In this document: piece after piece, positions 39,901-50,061 of the stretch
Numbering within the stretch: position 1 is the stretch's first letter
How the letters are laid out: the number at the start of each line of letters is the position of its first letter
Source of the DNA: Chrysogorgia sp. JL179-B06
Taxonomy: Eukaryota; Cnidaria; Anthozoa; Scleralcyonacea; Chrysogorgiidae
Length of the DNA: 64,000 nucleotides
Direction of reading: 5' to 3'
Assembly: GCA_035772405.1 (NCBI GenBank)
Contig: JAYKKM010000339.1
Location: 7,501 to 71,500, forward strand
Notes under the pieces: generated by a model
Seen by the model: the letters and a program-made list of their open reading frames with translations, nothing else
What the model was told of the DNA's origin: nothing
Database searches by the model: none
Translations under genes and position numbers: made by a program

Positions 39901-40264
39901 TGCGCCCAGACACTGTTCTCCCAAAGAAACGTAGGTTAGATAGATAGATGTATTTTATTTCGGTATAGGGTAGCCCATTCAGCAAAAGCTGGTATTTTGG
40001 GTTTAGGAAGATAAATGTTATTATGAATGTTTGCCACGAAACGGAAAACTTCAAAACAGTTACGCCGATATGTTTGGCAGAAAAATATCTGTTCGCCTCT
40101 TGTGCGCCCAGACACGCTATGAAACCGGCCTATAGGAAACGGTGGGCTACGGTGGGCTACCATTGTTTTACGGTGGGCTACCATTGTTTTACGGTGGGCT
40201 ACCATTGTTTAAATCTATAGAATTTGGTGGGCTACGCCGCCATTTTTAGAATAAAATATCGAAG
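39901..40264 (-). repeat. Composite block E, copy 1, inside satellite D
   Basis: After CACCACGGT the D unit leaves its consensus for 364 bp and rejoins at CTCATTTGCATC, replacing about 225 bp of normal D sequence. The block has two parts. The first, 39914-40102, lies between 13-bp direct repeats TGCGCCCAGACAC (39901-39913 and 40103-40115). Read on the - strand it shows a CAGC-TTTT-GCTG hairpin (39980-39991), an AATAAAA signal and an (ATCT)n run (39936-39950), like the 3' ends of F1 and F2, so it is probably an old, short retroposon copy. The second part holds a 21-bp minisatellite. Open frames on both strands here are not recognisable proteins. Confidence 0.75.
40149..40210 (+). repeat. 21-bp minisatellite, three copies
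   Basis: Three near-perfect copies of ACGGTGGGCTACCATTGTTTT, preceded by a partial fourth. The ACGGTGGGCTA part equals the GCTACGGTGGGCTA motif of the ordinary satellite D unit, so the minisatellite probably expanded from D itself. The same triplet recurs in the other E copies. Confidence 0.85.
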
Positions 40265-40393
40265 CTCATTTGCATCAAATGGCGCTACGCTGGCGCTATG
40301 GTGCGCTACGGTGGGCCATACGTTATGTTGGTTAAAGTCAGATATTTGCGTTGTTTTTTATAGGACGGATTACCATGGACACGTTCAACTGAT

Positions 40394-40467
40394 TACCCGT
40401 ATCACCACAGTTAAGGCCCGTATATTACACTACCCGTATCACCACGGTTAAGGCCCGTATATTACAC
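40394..40467 (+). repeat. 37-bp tandem duplication class of satellite D
   Basis: TACCCGTATCACCAC(A/G)GTT plus AAGGCCCGTATATTACAC occurs twice in tandem, the first with CACAG and the second with CACGG. The same doublet recurs near 43.33, 46.35, 47.82, 49.44, 52.71, 53.45, 55.23, 57.55, 60.88 and 61.80 kb. It is a useful marker for tracing satellite blocks. Confidence 0.9.
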
Positions 40468-43400
40468 ATCTTCCTTACTCGTGTTTATAATTCTTACCGG
40501 TAAAGCCATACCCGTTCATCTCCTTTCGTATTGATAATCAGCTTACCCGTATGATAATGAGCCTATCCGTATGATAATGAGCTAACCCGTGATTTTAACA
40601 AGGTTAACATTAGCTTATCCGTTATCCGTCTTTTCTATGGAACTATAATTATCAGCTCTCATCATTTGCATCAAATGGCGCTACGCTGGCGCTATGGTGC
40701 GCTATGGTGGGCCATACGTTATGTTGGTTAAAGTCAGATATTTCCGTTGTTTTTATAGCACGGATTACCATGGACACGTTCAACTCCTTACCCCTATCAC
40801 CACGGTTAAGGCCCGTATTACACATCTTCCTCGCTACCCGTGTTTATAATAAGCTTCATCTCCTTTCGTATTGATAATGAGCTTACCCGTATGATAATGA
40901 GCCTATCCGTATGATAATGAGCTAACCCGTGATTTTAACAAGGTTAACATTAGCTTATCCGTTATCCGTCTTTTCTATGGAACTATAATTATCAGCTCTC
41001 ATCATTTGCATCAAATGGCGCTACGCTGGCGCTATGGTGCGCTACGGTTGGCTATATACGTTATGTTGGTTAAAGTCAGATATTTCCATTGTTTTTATAG
41101 GACGGATTACCATGGACACGTTGAACTCCCTACCCCTTTCACCACGGTTAACGCCCGTATTACACATCTTCCTTACTCGTATTTATAATTCTTACCGGTA
41201 AAGCCATATCCGTGTTTATAATAAGCTTCATCTCCTTTCGTATTGATAATGAGCTTACCCGTATGATAATGAGCTTATCCGTATGATAATGAGCTTACCC
41301 GTGATTTTAACAAGGTTAACATTAGCTTATCCGTTATCCGTCTTTTCTATGGAACTATAATTATCAGCTCTCCTCATTTGCATCAAATGGCGCTACGCTG
41401 GCGCTATGGTGCGCTACGGTGGGCTATATACGTTATGTTGGTAAAGTCAGATATTTCCATTGTTTTTATAGAACGGATTACCATGGACACGTTCAACTCC
41501 CTACCTGTATCACCACGGTTAAGCCCGTATTACACATCTTCCTTACTCGTATTTATAATTCTTACCGGTAAAGCCATACCCGTGTTTATAATAAGCTTCA
41601 TCTCCTTTCGTATTGATAATTAGCTTACCCGTATGATAATGAGCTTATCCGCATGATAATGAGCTTACCCGTGATTTTAACAAGGTTAACATTAGCTTAT
41701 CCGTTATCCGTCTTTTCTATGGAACTATAATTATCAGCTCTCCTCATTTGCATCAAATGGCGCTACGCTGGCGCTATGGTGCGCTACGGTGGGCTATATA
41801 CGTTATGTTGGTTAAAGTCAGATATTTCCATTGTTTTTATAGGACGGATTACCATGGACACGTTCAACTCCTGTCTCCTTACCGTATCACCACGGTTAAG
41901 GCCCGTATTACACATCTTCCTTACTCGTGTTTATAATTCTTACCGGTAAAGCCATACCCGTGTTTATAATAAGCTTCATCTCCTTTCGTATTGATAATGA
42001 GCTTACCCGTATGATAATGAGCTTATCCGTATGATAATGCGCTTACCCGTGATTTTAACAAGGTTAACATTAGCTTATCCGTTATCCGTCTTTTCTATGG
42101 AACTATAATTATCAGCTCTCCTCATTTGCATCAAATGGCGCTACGCTGGCGCTATGGTGCGCTACGGTGGGCCATACGTTATGTTGGTTAAAGTCAGATA
42201 TTTCCATTGTTTTTATAGAACGGATTACCATTGACACGTTCAACTCCCTACCCGTATCACCACGGTTAAGGCCCGTATTACACATCTTCCTTACTAGTAT
42301 TTATAATTCTTACCGGTAAAGCCATACCCGTGTTTATAATAAGCTTCATCTCCTTTCGTATTGATAATGAGCTTACCCGTATGATAATGAGCTTATCCGT
42401 ATGATAATGAGCTTACCCGTGATTTTAACAAGGTTAACATTAGCTTATCCGTTATCCGTCTTTTCTATGGAACTATAATTATCAGCTCTCCTCATTTGCA
42501 TCAAATGGCGCTACGCTGGCGCTATGGTGCGCTACGGTGGGCTATATACGTTATGTTGGTTAAAGTCAGATATTTCCATTGTTTTTATAGAACGGATTAC
42601 CATGGACACGTTCAACTCCTTACCGTATCACCACGGTTAAGGCCCGTATTACACATCTTCCTTACTCGTGTTTATAATTCTTACTGGTAAAGCCATACCC
42701 GTGTTTATAATAAGCTTCATATGATAATGAGCTTATCCGTATGATAATGAGCTTACCCGTGATTTTAACAAGGTTAACATTAGCTTATCCGTTATCCGTC
42801 TTTTCTATGGAACTATAATTATCAGCTCTCCTCATTTGCATCAAATGGCGCTACGCTGGCGCTATGGTACGCTACGGTGGGCTATACGTTATGTTGGTTA
42901 AAGTCAGATATTTCCATTGTTTTTATAGGACGGATTACCATGGACACGTTCAACTCCCTACCCGTATCACCACGGTTAAGCCCGTATTACACATCTTCCT
43001 TACTCGTATTTATAATTCTTACCGGTAAAGCAATATCCGTGTTTATAATAAGCTTCATCTCCTTTCGTATTGATAATGAGCTTACCCGTATGATAATGAG
43101 CTTATCCGTATGATAATGAGCTTACCCGCGATTTTAACAAGGTTAACATTAGCTTATCCGTTATCCGACTTTTCTATGGAACTATAATTATCAGCTCTCC
43201 TCATTTGCATCAAATGGCGCTACGCTGGCGCTATGGTGCGCTACGGTGGGCTATACGTTATGTTGGTTAAAGTCAGATATTTGCGTTGTTTTTTATAGAA
43301 CGGATTACCATGGACACGTTCAACTCCCTACCCGTATCACCACAGTTAAGGCCCGTATATTACACTACCCGTATCACCACGGTTAAGGCCCGTATATTAC

Positions 43401-43796
43401 ACATCTTCCTTACTCGTGTTTATAATTCTTACCGGTAAAGCCATACCCGTTCATCTCCTTTCGTATTGATAATCAGCTTACCCGTATGATAATGAGCTAA
43501 CCCGTGATTTTAACAAGGTTAACATTAGCTTATCCGTTATCCGTCTTTTCTATGGAACTATAATTATCAGCTCTCATCATTTGCATCAAATGGCGCTACG
43601 CTGGCGCTATGGTGCGCTATGGTGGGCCATACGTTATGTTGGTTAAAGTCAGATATTTCCGTTGTTTTTATAGCACGGATTACCATGGACACGTTCAACT
43701 CCTTACCCCTATCACCACGGTTAAGGCCCGTATTACACATCTTCCTCGCTACCCGTGTTTATAATAAGCTTCATCTCCTTTCGTATTGATAATGAG

Positions 43797-45905
43797 AATG
43801 CGTTATTATCCCACTACAACTCTGGGACTATGTTTATTTCTTTGGAGATAATCCAAATAGTATGTGGGAGATTTGGAAACAATTGTTTCTAGAAATCCTG
43901 GATAAGCATGCTCCTCTTCAACATAAAAAAGTAAAATCAAAAAGAGTCCCATGGATTAATAGTAATATCAAAAAATTAATAAACGAAAGAGATAAATTAA
44001 AAAGAAAAGCAACAATTACTAAACTTGAAAGTGATTGGGAAAACTATAAAAAAGCAAGAAATTTTACAAACACACAATTAAGACAAGCCAAGAAAGAATA
44101 CTATTCCAACAAAATTTCAGTTTTAAAACATGATCCAAAAGCTGCTTGGAGGTCTATAAATAGTTTAATGGGCAAACAAAATAGGCCAACAAAAGTAAAT
44201 GAACTAAACATCAATGAGGAAAAGTTGACTAATCCCAAAGACATTGCTGAGAGTTTTAATGAATATTTTTCAATGATTGGACCAAACCTAGCTGATAAAA
44301 TTGATTCAACTGACTGTCATTTTGAGCAATATCTAAAAGAAACTAGATCCGAATTTACTGCATTCAAACCAGTCACTGTAAACCATGTTTGTCATTTACT
44401 ATCGAAACTTTCAAGCTGCAAGGCCACAGGCATTGATAAAATTTCAAGTAGAATTATTAAAATTGCAGCACCAATAATTTCTAGCTCACTAACATATATT
44501 TTTAATCAAGCAATTACTTTATGCACTTTTCCAAGTGATTGGAAAATGGCAAGAGTAATCCCACTGTTTAAAAGTGGCAAGCGAAATTTGCCTGGAAATT
44601 ATCGTCCTATTTCGGTGCTGCCTGCTATTAGCAAAGTTATGGAACGTATCATTTACAATCAATTATACGAATATTTCTCAGCAAGCGACCTGCTCTCTGA
44701 GCACCAATTTGGTTTTCGAAAGTTCCACTCCACAGCTACAGCACTACTAGACTGTACCAATAATTGGTATGTAAACATGGACAGAAAATTGTTCAATCTA
44801 GTAGTTTTTATAGACCTAAAGAAGGCCTTTGACACTGTTAACCATCAAATTTTATTAGAAAAATTATTACTTTATGGAATCAAAGGCCAGGCATTATCAT
44901 TAATCAAATCATATCTCAATGAACGAACACAAAAATGTGATATAAATGGTTTTATTTCAGAAGAACGTGGCGTAAAATGTGGAGTACCCCAAGGCTCTAT
45001 TTTAGGACCTTTATTATTTTTAATCTACATAAACGATTTATCATCATGTTTAAATCAAACTAAACCCAGGTTGTTTGCTGATGACACAAACATTACAGCA
45101 GCTGGTGAATCAATTAATGATATTGAAATTGCAGTGAATTCTGATTTGGTAAACTTACGAAAATGGCTAATAGCAAACAAACTCAGCCTAAATGTGGCTA
45201 AAACAGAATTTATTCTTATTGGAACTAAACCTATGCTTAATAAAATTGGTTGATTATCAATTAAAAATTACTATTGAAGACAAACCGATAAAACAAGTTT
45301 CCCAATACAAAGCTCTGGGTGTTATTGTTGATGAAAATTTATCTTGGAAAGCTAACACAGACAGTATATGTAAGAAAATATCATCAGGCCTATATGCTTT
45401 GAAACAAGTAAAAGAATTTGCTGATCAAAAGACTCTAAAGTGTTTATACAATTCATTAATTCAACCTTATTTCAATTATTGTTGCGAAGTTTGGAATGTT
45501 TTCGGTGAGACCCAATCCAAACGTTTACAAAAACTGCAAAACAGAGCAGCACGTATTATAGCAAATATGCCTAATCAAACTGATCAACAAACTGCCTTAA
45601 ATGCTTTGGAATGGGAACCTTTACAAACACAGCGTCTAAAAGCCAAAGCAAAAATGATGTTCAAAGTTCTGAACAATATGGGGCCAAATTCCCTCCATAA
45701 GTTATTTACATACAAAGACGAATTGTTTCACTATAATCTTCGTGAAAGTCACAGCTCAGTTTGTTTGCCGAATCCACGCACAAACTGCATGAAAAAGAGT
45801 TTTATGTTTGACGGAGCTGCGTTATGGAACTCCCTACCAGCTGACTTAAGAAAAAGTAAAACACGGTCCTATTTTGAAAGAAAAATCGCGACTCATGTTT
45901 TTTAA
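43797..45905 (+). pseudogene. Reverse transcriptase of F1, truncated and frameshifted
   Basis: Remnant of the replication protein of a non-LTR retrotransposon, which nicks DNA and copies its own RNA at the target. Counting from the first methionine (43862), which is probably internal because the frame stays open upstream to 43797, the visible RT motifs are NYRPISVL (246-253), SEHQFGFRKFHST (279-291), motif A FIDLKKAFDTVNH (316-328, catalytic D318), GVPQGSILGPLL (374-385), and FADD (405-408, catalytic D407 and D408), followed by LSLNVAKTEF (441-450). The polymerase core therefore looks intact. The frame hits a stop at 45251-45253, while the homologous C-terminal part continues in the next frame to 45905, so one single-base shift lies just upstream, probably between about 45230 and 45250. 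The C-terminal part holds LQKLQNRAARII and ends ALWNSLPADLRKS...KIATHVF. With no endonuclease domain, a shifted frame and no promoter region, it should not be autonomously active. Confidence 0.9.
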
Positions 45906-46028
45906 CTACATTTTGTAAAATATAAAAACTATATTTTTGTAATTTTATGTAACTGTATTATACTATTATTTGTTATTAACTGTATTACTATAATATTTCT
46001 TGTATTTGTACCATAATTTTACACGCCT

Positions 46029-46056
46029 ATCGTGGAAATCAGCATTTGCTGACGAT
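46029..46056 (+). other. Bulged 3' hairpin of F1
   Basis: Outer stem ATCG/CGAT, a one-sided bulge TGGAAA, inner stem TCAGC/GCTGA and an ATTT loop, 13 nt before AAATAAA. In L2/CR1-type elements a 3' stem-loop is the recognition signal for reverse transcription; that this hairpin has that role is inference. A structurally matching hairpin with different stem bases is present in F2. Confidence 0.7.
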
Positions 46057-46079
46057 ATTAGCGTGGTTAAATAAAGTTG

Positions 46080-46098
46080 TTCATTCATTCATTCATTC
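46080..46098 (+). repeat. (TTCA)n tail of F1
   Basis: TTCATTCATTCATTCATTC follows AATAAAGTTG and abuts satellite D directly. The last C may belong to either side. It marks the 3' end of the inserted copy. Confidence 0.9.
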
Positions 46099-48946
46099 TT
46101 ACCCGTATGATAATGAGCTTATCCGTATGATAATGAGCTTACCCGTGATTTTAACAAGGTTAACATTAGCTTATCCGTTATCCGTCTTTTCTATTGAACT
46201 ATAATTATCAGCTCTCCTCATTTGCATCAAATGGCGCTACGCTGGCGCTATGGTGCGCTACGGTGGGCTATATACGTTATGTTGGTTAAAGTCAGATATT
46301 TCCATTGTTTTTATAGGACGGATTACCATGGACACGTTGAACTCCCTACCCGTATCACCACAGTTAAGGCCCGTATATTACACTACCCGTATCACCACGG
46401 TTAAGGCCCGTATATTACACATCTTCCTTACTCGTGTTTATAATTCTTACCGGTAAAGCCATACCCGTTCATCTCCTTTCGTATTGATAATCAGCTTACC
46501 CGTATGATAATGAGCTTATCCGTATGATAATGAGCTTACCCGTGATTTTAACAAGGTTAACATTAGCTTATCCGTTATCCGTCTTTTCTATGGAACAATA
46601 ATTATCAGCTCTCCTCATTTGCATCAAATGGCGCTACGCTAGCGCTATGGTACGCTACGGTGGGCTATACGTTATGTTGGTTAAAGTCAGATATTTCCGT
46701 TGTTTTTATAGCACGGATTACCATGGACACGTTCAACTCCTTACCGTATCACCACGGTTAAGGCCCGTATTACACATCTTCCTTACACGTGTTTATAATT
46801 CTTACTGGTAAAGCCATACCCGTGTTTATAATAAGCTTCATCTCCTTTCGTATTGATAATGAGCTTACCCGTATGATAATGAGCTTATCCGTATGATAAT
46901 GAGCTTACCCGTGATTTTAACAAGGTTAACATTAGCTTATCCGTTATCCGTCTTTTCTATGGAACTATAATTATCAGCTCTCCTCATTTGCATCAAATGG
47001 CGCTACGCTGGCGCTATGGTGCGCTACGGTGGGCTATATACGTTATGTTGGTTAAAGTCAGATATTTCCATTGTTTTTATAGAACGGATTACCATGGACA
47101 CGTTCAACTCCTTACCGTATCACCACGGTTAAGGCCCGTATTACACATCTTCCTTACTCGTGTTTATAATTCTTACTGGTAAAGCCATACCCGTGTTTAT
47201 AATAAGCTTCATATGATAATGAGCTTATCCGTATGATAATGAGCTTACCCGTGATTTTAACAAGGTTAACATTAGCTTATCCGTTATCCGTCTTTTCTAT
47301 GGAACTATAATTATCAGCTCTCCTCATTTGCATCAAATGGCGCTACGCTGGCGCTATGGTACGCTACGGTGGGCTATACGTTATGTTGGTTAAAGTCAGA
47401 TATTTCCATTGTTTTTATAGGACGGATTACCATGGACACGTTCAACTCCCTACCCGTATCACCACGGTTAAGCCCGTATTACACATCTTCCTTACTCGTA
47501 TTTATAATTCTTACCGGTAAAGCAATATCCGTGTTTATAATAAGCTTCATCTCCTTTCGTATTGATAATGAGCTTACCCGTATGATAATGAGCTTATCCG
47601 TATGATAATGAGCTTACCCGCGATTTTAACAAGGTTAACATTAGCTTATCCGTTATCCGACTTTTCTATGGAACTATAATTATCAGCTCTCCTCATTTGC
47701 ATCAAATGGCGCTACGCTGGCGCTATGGTGCGCTACGGTGGGCTATACGTTATGTTGGTTAAAGTCAGATATTTGCGTTGTTTTTTATAGAACGGATTAC
47801 CATGGACACGTTCAACTCCCTACCCGTATCACCACAGTTAAGGCCCGTATATTACACTACCCGTATCACCACGGTTAAGGCCCGTATATTACACATCTTC
47901 CTTACTCGTGTTTATAATTCTTACCGGTAAAGCCATACCCGTTCATCTCCTTTCGTATTGATAATCAGCTTACCCGTATGATAATGAGCCTATCCGTATG
48001 ATAATGAGCTAACCCGTGATTTTAACAAGGTTAACATTAGCTTATCCGTTATCCGTCTTTTCTATGGAACTATAATTATCAGCTCTCATCATTTGCATCA
48101 AATGGCGCTACGCTGGCGCTATGGTGCGCTATGGTGGGCCATACGTTATGTTGGTTAAAGTCAGATATTTCCGTTGTTTTTATAGCACGGATTACCATGG
48201 ACACGTTCAACTCCTTACCCCTATCACCACGGTTAAGGCCCGTATTACACATCTTCCTCGCTACCCGTGTTTATAATAAGCTTCATCTCCTTTCGTATTG
48301 ATAATGAGCTTACCCGTATGATAATGAGCTTATCCGTATGATAATGAGCTTACCCGTGATTTTAACAAGGTTAACATTAGCTTATCCGTTATCCGTCTTT
48401 TCTATTGAACTATAATTATCAGCTCTCCTCATTTGCATCAAATGGCGCTACGCTGGCGCTATGGTGCGCTACGGTGGGCTATATACGTTATGTTGGTTAA
48501 AGTCAGATATTTCCATTGTTTTTTATAGGACGGATTACCATGGACACGTTGAACTCCCTACCCGTATCACCACGGTTAAGGCCCGTATTACACATCTTCC
48601 TTACTCGTATTTATAATTCTTACCGGTAAAGCCATATCCGTGTTTATAATAAGCTTCATCTCCTTTCGTATTGATAATGAGCTTACCCGTATGATAATGA
48701 GCTTATCCGTATGATAATGAGCTTACCCGTGATTTTAACAAGGTTAACATTAGCTTATCCGTTATCCGTCTTTTCTATGGAACTATAATTATCAGCTCTC
48801 CTCATTTGCATCAAATGGCGCTACGCTGGCGCTATGGTGCGCTACGGTGGGCTATACGTTATGTTGGTTAAAGTCATATATTTCCATTGTTTTTATAGAA
48901 CGGATTACCATGGACACGTTCAACTCCCTACCCGTATCACCACGGT

Positions 48947-49308
48947 TGCGCCCAGACACTGTTCTCCCAAAGAACGTAGGTTAGATAGATAGATGTATTT
49001 TATTTCGGTATAGGGTAGCCCATTCAGCAAAAGCTGGTATTTTGGGTTTAGGAAGATAAATGTTATTATGAATGTTTGCCACGAAACGGAAAACTTCAAA
49101 ACAGTTACGCCGATATGTTTGGCAGAAAATATCTGTTCGCCTCTTGTGCGCCCAGACACGCTATGAAACCGGCCTATAGGAAACGGTGGGCTACGGTGGG
49201 CTACCATTGTTTTACGGTGGGCTACCATTGTTTTACGGTGGGCTACCATTGTTTAAATCTATAGAATTTGGTGGGCTACGCCGCCATTTTTAGAATAAAA
49301 TATCGAAG
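48947..49308 (-). repeat. Composite block E, copy 2
   Basis: Same structure and junctions as the copy at 39901-40264: the 13-bp TGCGCCCAGACAC repeats, the reverse-oriented CAGC/GCTG hairpin with AATAAAA and (ATCT)n, and three 21-bp minisatellite units. It lacks one A in the AAAGAAACG run and one in the GAAAAATATC run of copy 1. Identical junctions mean it spread by duplication of the enclosing satellite block, not by a new insertion. Confidence 0.75.
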
Positions 49309-50046
49309 CTCATTTGCATCAAATGGCGCTACGCTGGCGCTATGGTGCGCTACGGTGGGCCATACGTTATGTTGGTTAAAGTCAGATATTTGCGTTGTTT
49401 TTTATAGGACGGATTACCATGGACACGTTCAACTGATTACCCGTATCACCACAGTTAAGGCCCGTATATTACACTACCCGTATCACCACGGTTAAGGCCC
49501 GTATATTACACATCTTCCTTACTCGTGTTTATAATTCTTACCGGTAAAGCCATACCCGTTCATCTCCTTTCGTATTGATAATCAGCTTACCCGTATGATA
49601 ATGAGCCTATCCGTATGATAATGAGCTAACCCGTGATTTTAACAAGGTTAACATTAGCTTATCCGTTATCCGTCTTTTCTATGGAACTATAATTATCAGC
49701 TCTCATCATTTGCATCAAATGGCGCTACGCTGGCGCTATGGTGCGCTATGGTGGGCCATACGTTATGTTGGTTAAAGTCAGATATTTCCGTTGTTTTTAT
49801 AGCACGGATTACCATGGACACGTTCAACTCCTTACCCCTATCACCACGGTTAAGGCCCGTATTACACATCTTCCTCGCTACCCGTGTTTATAATAAGCTT
49901 CATCTCCTTTCGTATTGATAATGAGCTTACCCGTATGATAATGAGCTTATCCGTATGATAATGAGCTTACCCGTGATTTTAACAAGGTTAACATTAGCTT
50001 ATCCGTTATCCGTCTTTTCTATGGAACTATAATTATCAGCTCTCAT

Positions 50047-50061
50047 CACTTGCATCAAGTG
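50047..50061. repeat. Inverted repeat with paired substitutions in one D unit
   Basis: Other D units read CATTTG-CAT-CAAATG. This unit reads CACTTG-CAT-CAAGTG: two changes, one in each arm, keep the 6-bp arms perfectly complementary. The surrounding unit (about 340 bp) is a local extra copy, absent from the corresponding stretch at 57.9-58.2 kb. Confidence 0.9.

Larger units (their letters stand above)
38449..43796 (+). repeat. Satellite D array, left segment (about 370-bp units)
   Basis: The consensus unit is near 370 bp (for example 41251-41620). It holds a tandem 20-bp subrepeat CTTACCCGTATGATAATGAG / CTTATCCGTATGATAATGAG, then AACAAGGTTAACATTAGC, a perfect inverted repeat CATTTG-CAT-CAAATG, a GC-rich stretch with three GCGCTA(C/T)G motifs, GTTATGTTGGTTAAAGTC, GATTACCATGGACACG, the 10-bp palindrome TTACCGGTAA, and ATAAGCTTCATCTCC. 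Several length classes occur: about 340 bp with CTTCCTCGCTACCCG (38921-39260), a class with the CTTCATATGATAATGAG deletion (42716), and a longer class with a 37-bp tandem duplication (40394-40467). This segment carries about 14 of roughly 61 copies. A 60-codon open frame starting at the CATCAAATGG repeat recurs in most units; it changes frame and length between copies and is not treated as a gene. Confidence 0.96.
43797..46098 (+). mobile_element. F1: 5'-truncated CR1/L2-like non-LTR retrotransposon
   Basis: A 2.3-kb insertion sits exactly between ATAATGAG and CTTACCCG of a satellite D unit. It carries a reverse-transcriptase frame (43797-45905), a 3' untranslated region of about 170 bp with a bulged hairpin, AATAAA at 46070-46075, and a (TTCA)n tail. 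A short-unit tail instead of poly(A), and a C-terminal region with LQNRAARII and ALWNSLP motifs, are features of the CR1/L2 group as I know it; jockey or Rex relatives are not excluded. The reading frame is open to the very left edge, so the element is cut inside the linker between endonuclease and RT, and the whole endonuclease and any ORF1 are missing. I see no target-site duplication. It is AT-rich, unlike parts of its surroundings. Paralogous empty sites exist at 48308/48309 and 55712/55713. Confidence 0.92.

Noticed and set aside
39914..40102. tRNA-derived SINE head in block E
   Set aside because: I see no A-box or B-box promoter motif on either strand, so only the LINE-like 3' end can be supported.
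43797..46098. Long target-site duplication around F1
   Set aside because: Left flank GATAATGAG and right flank CTTACCCGT share no repeat; together they form one intact satellite sequence.
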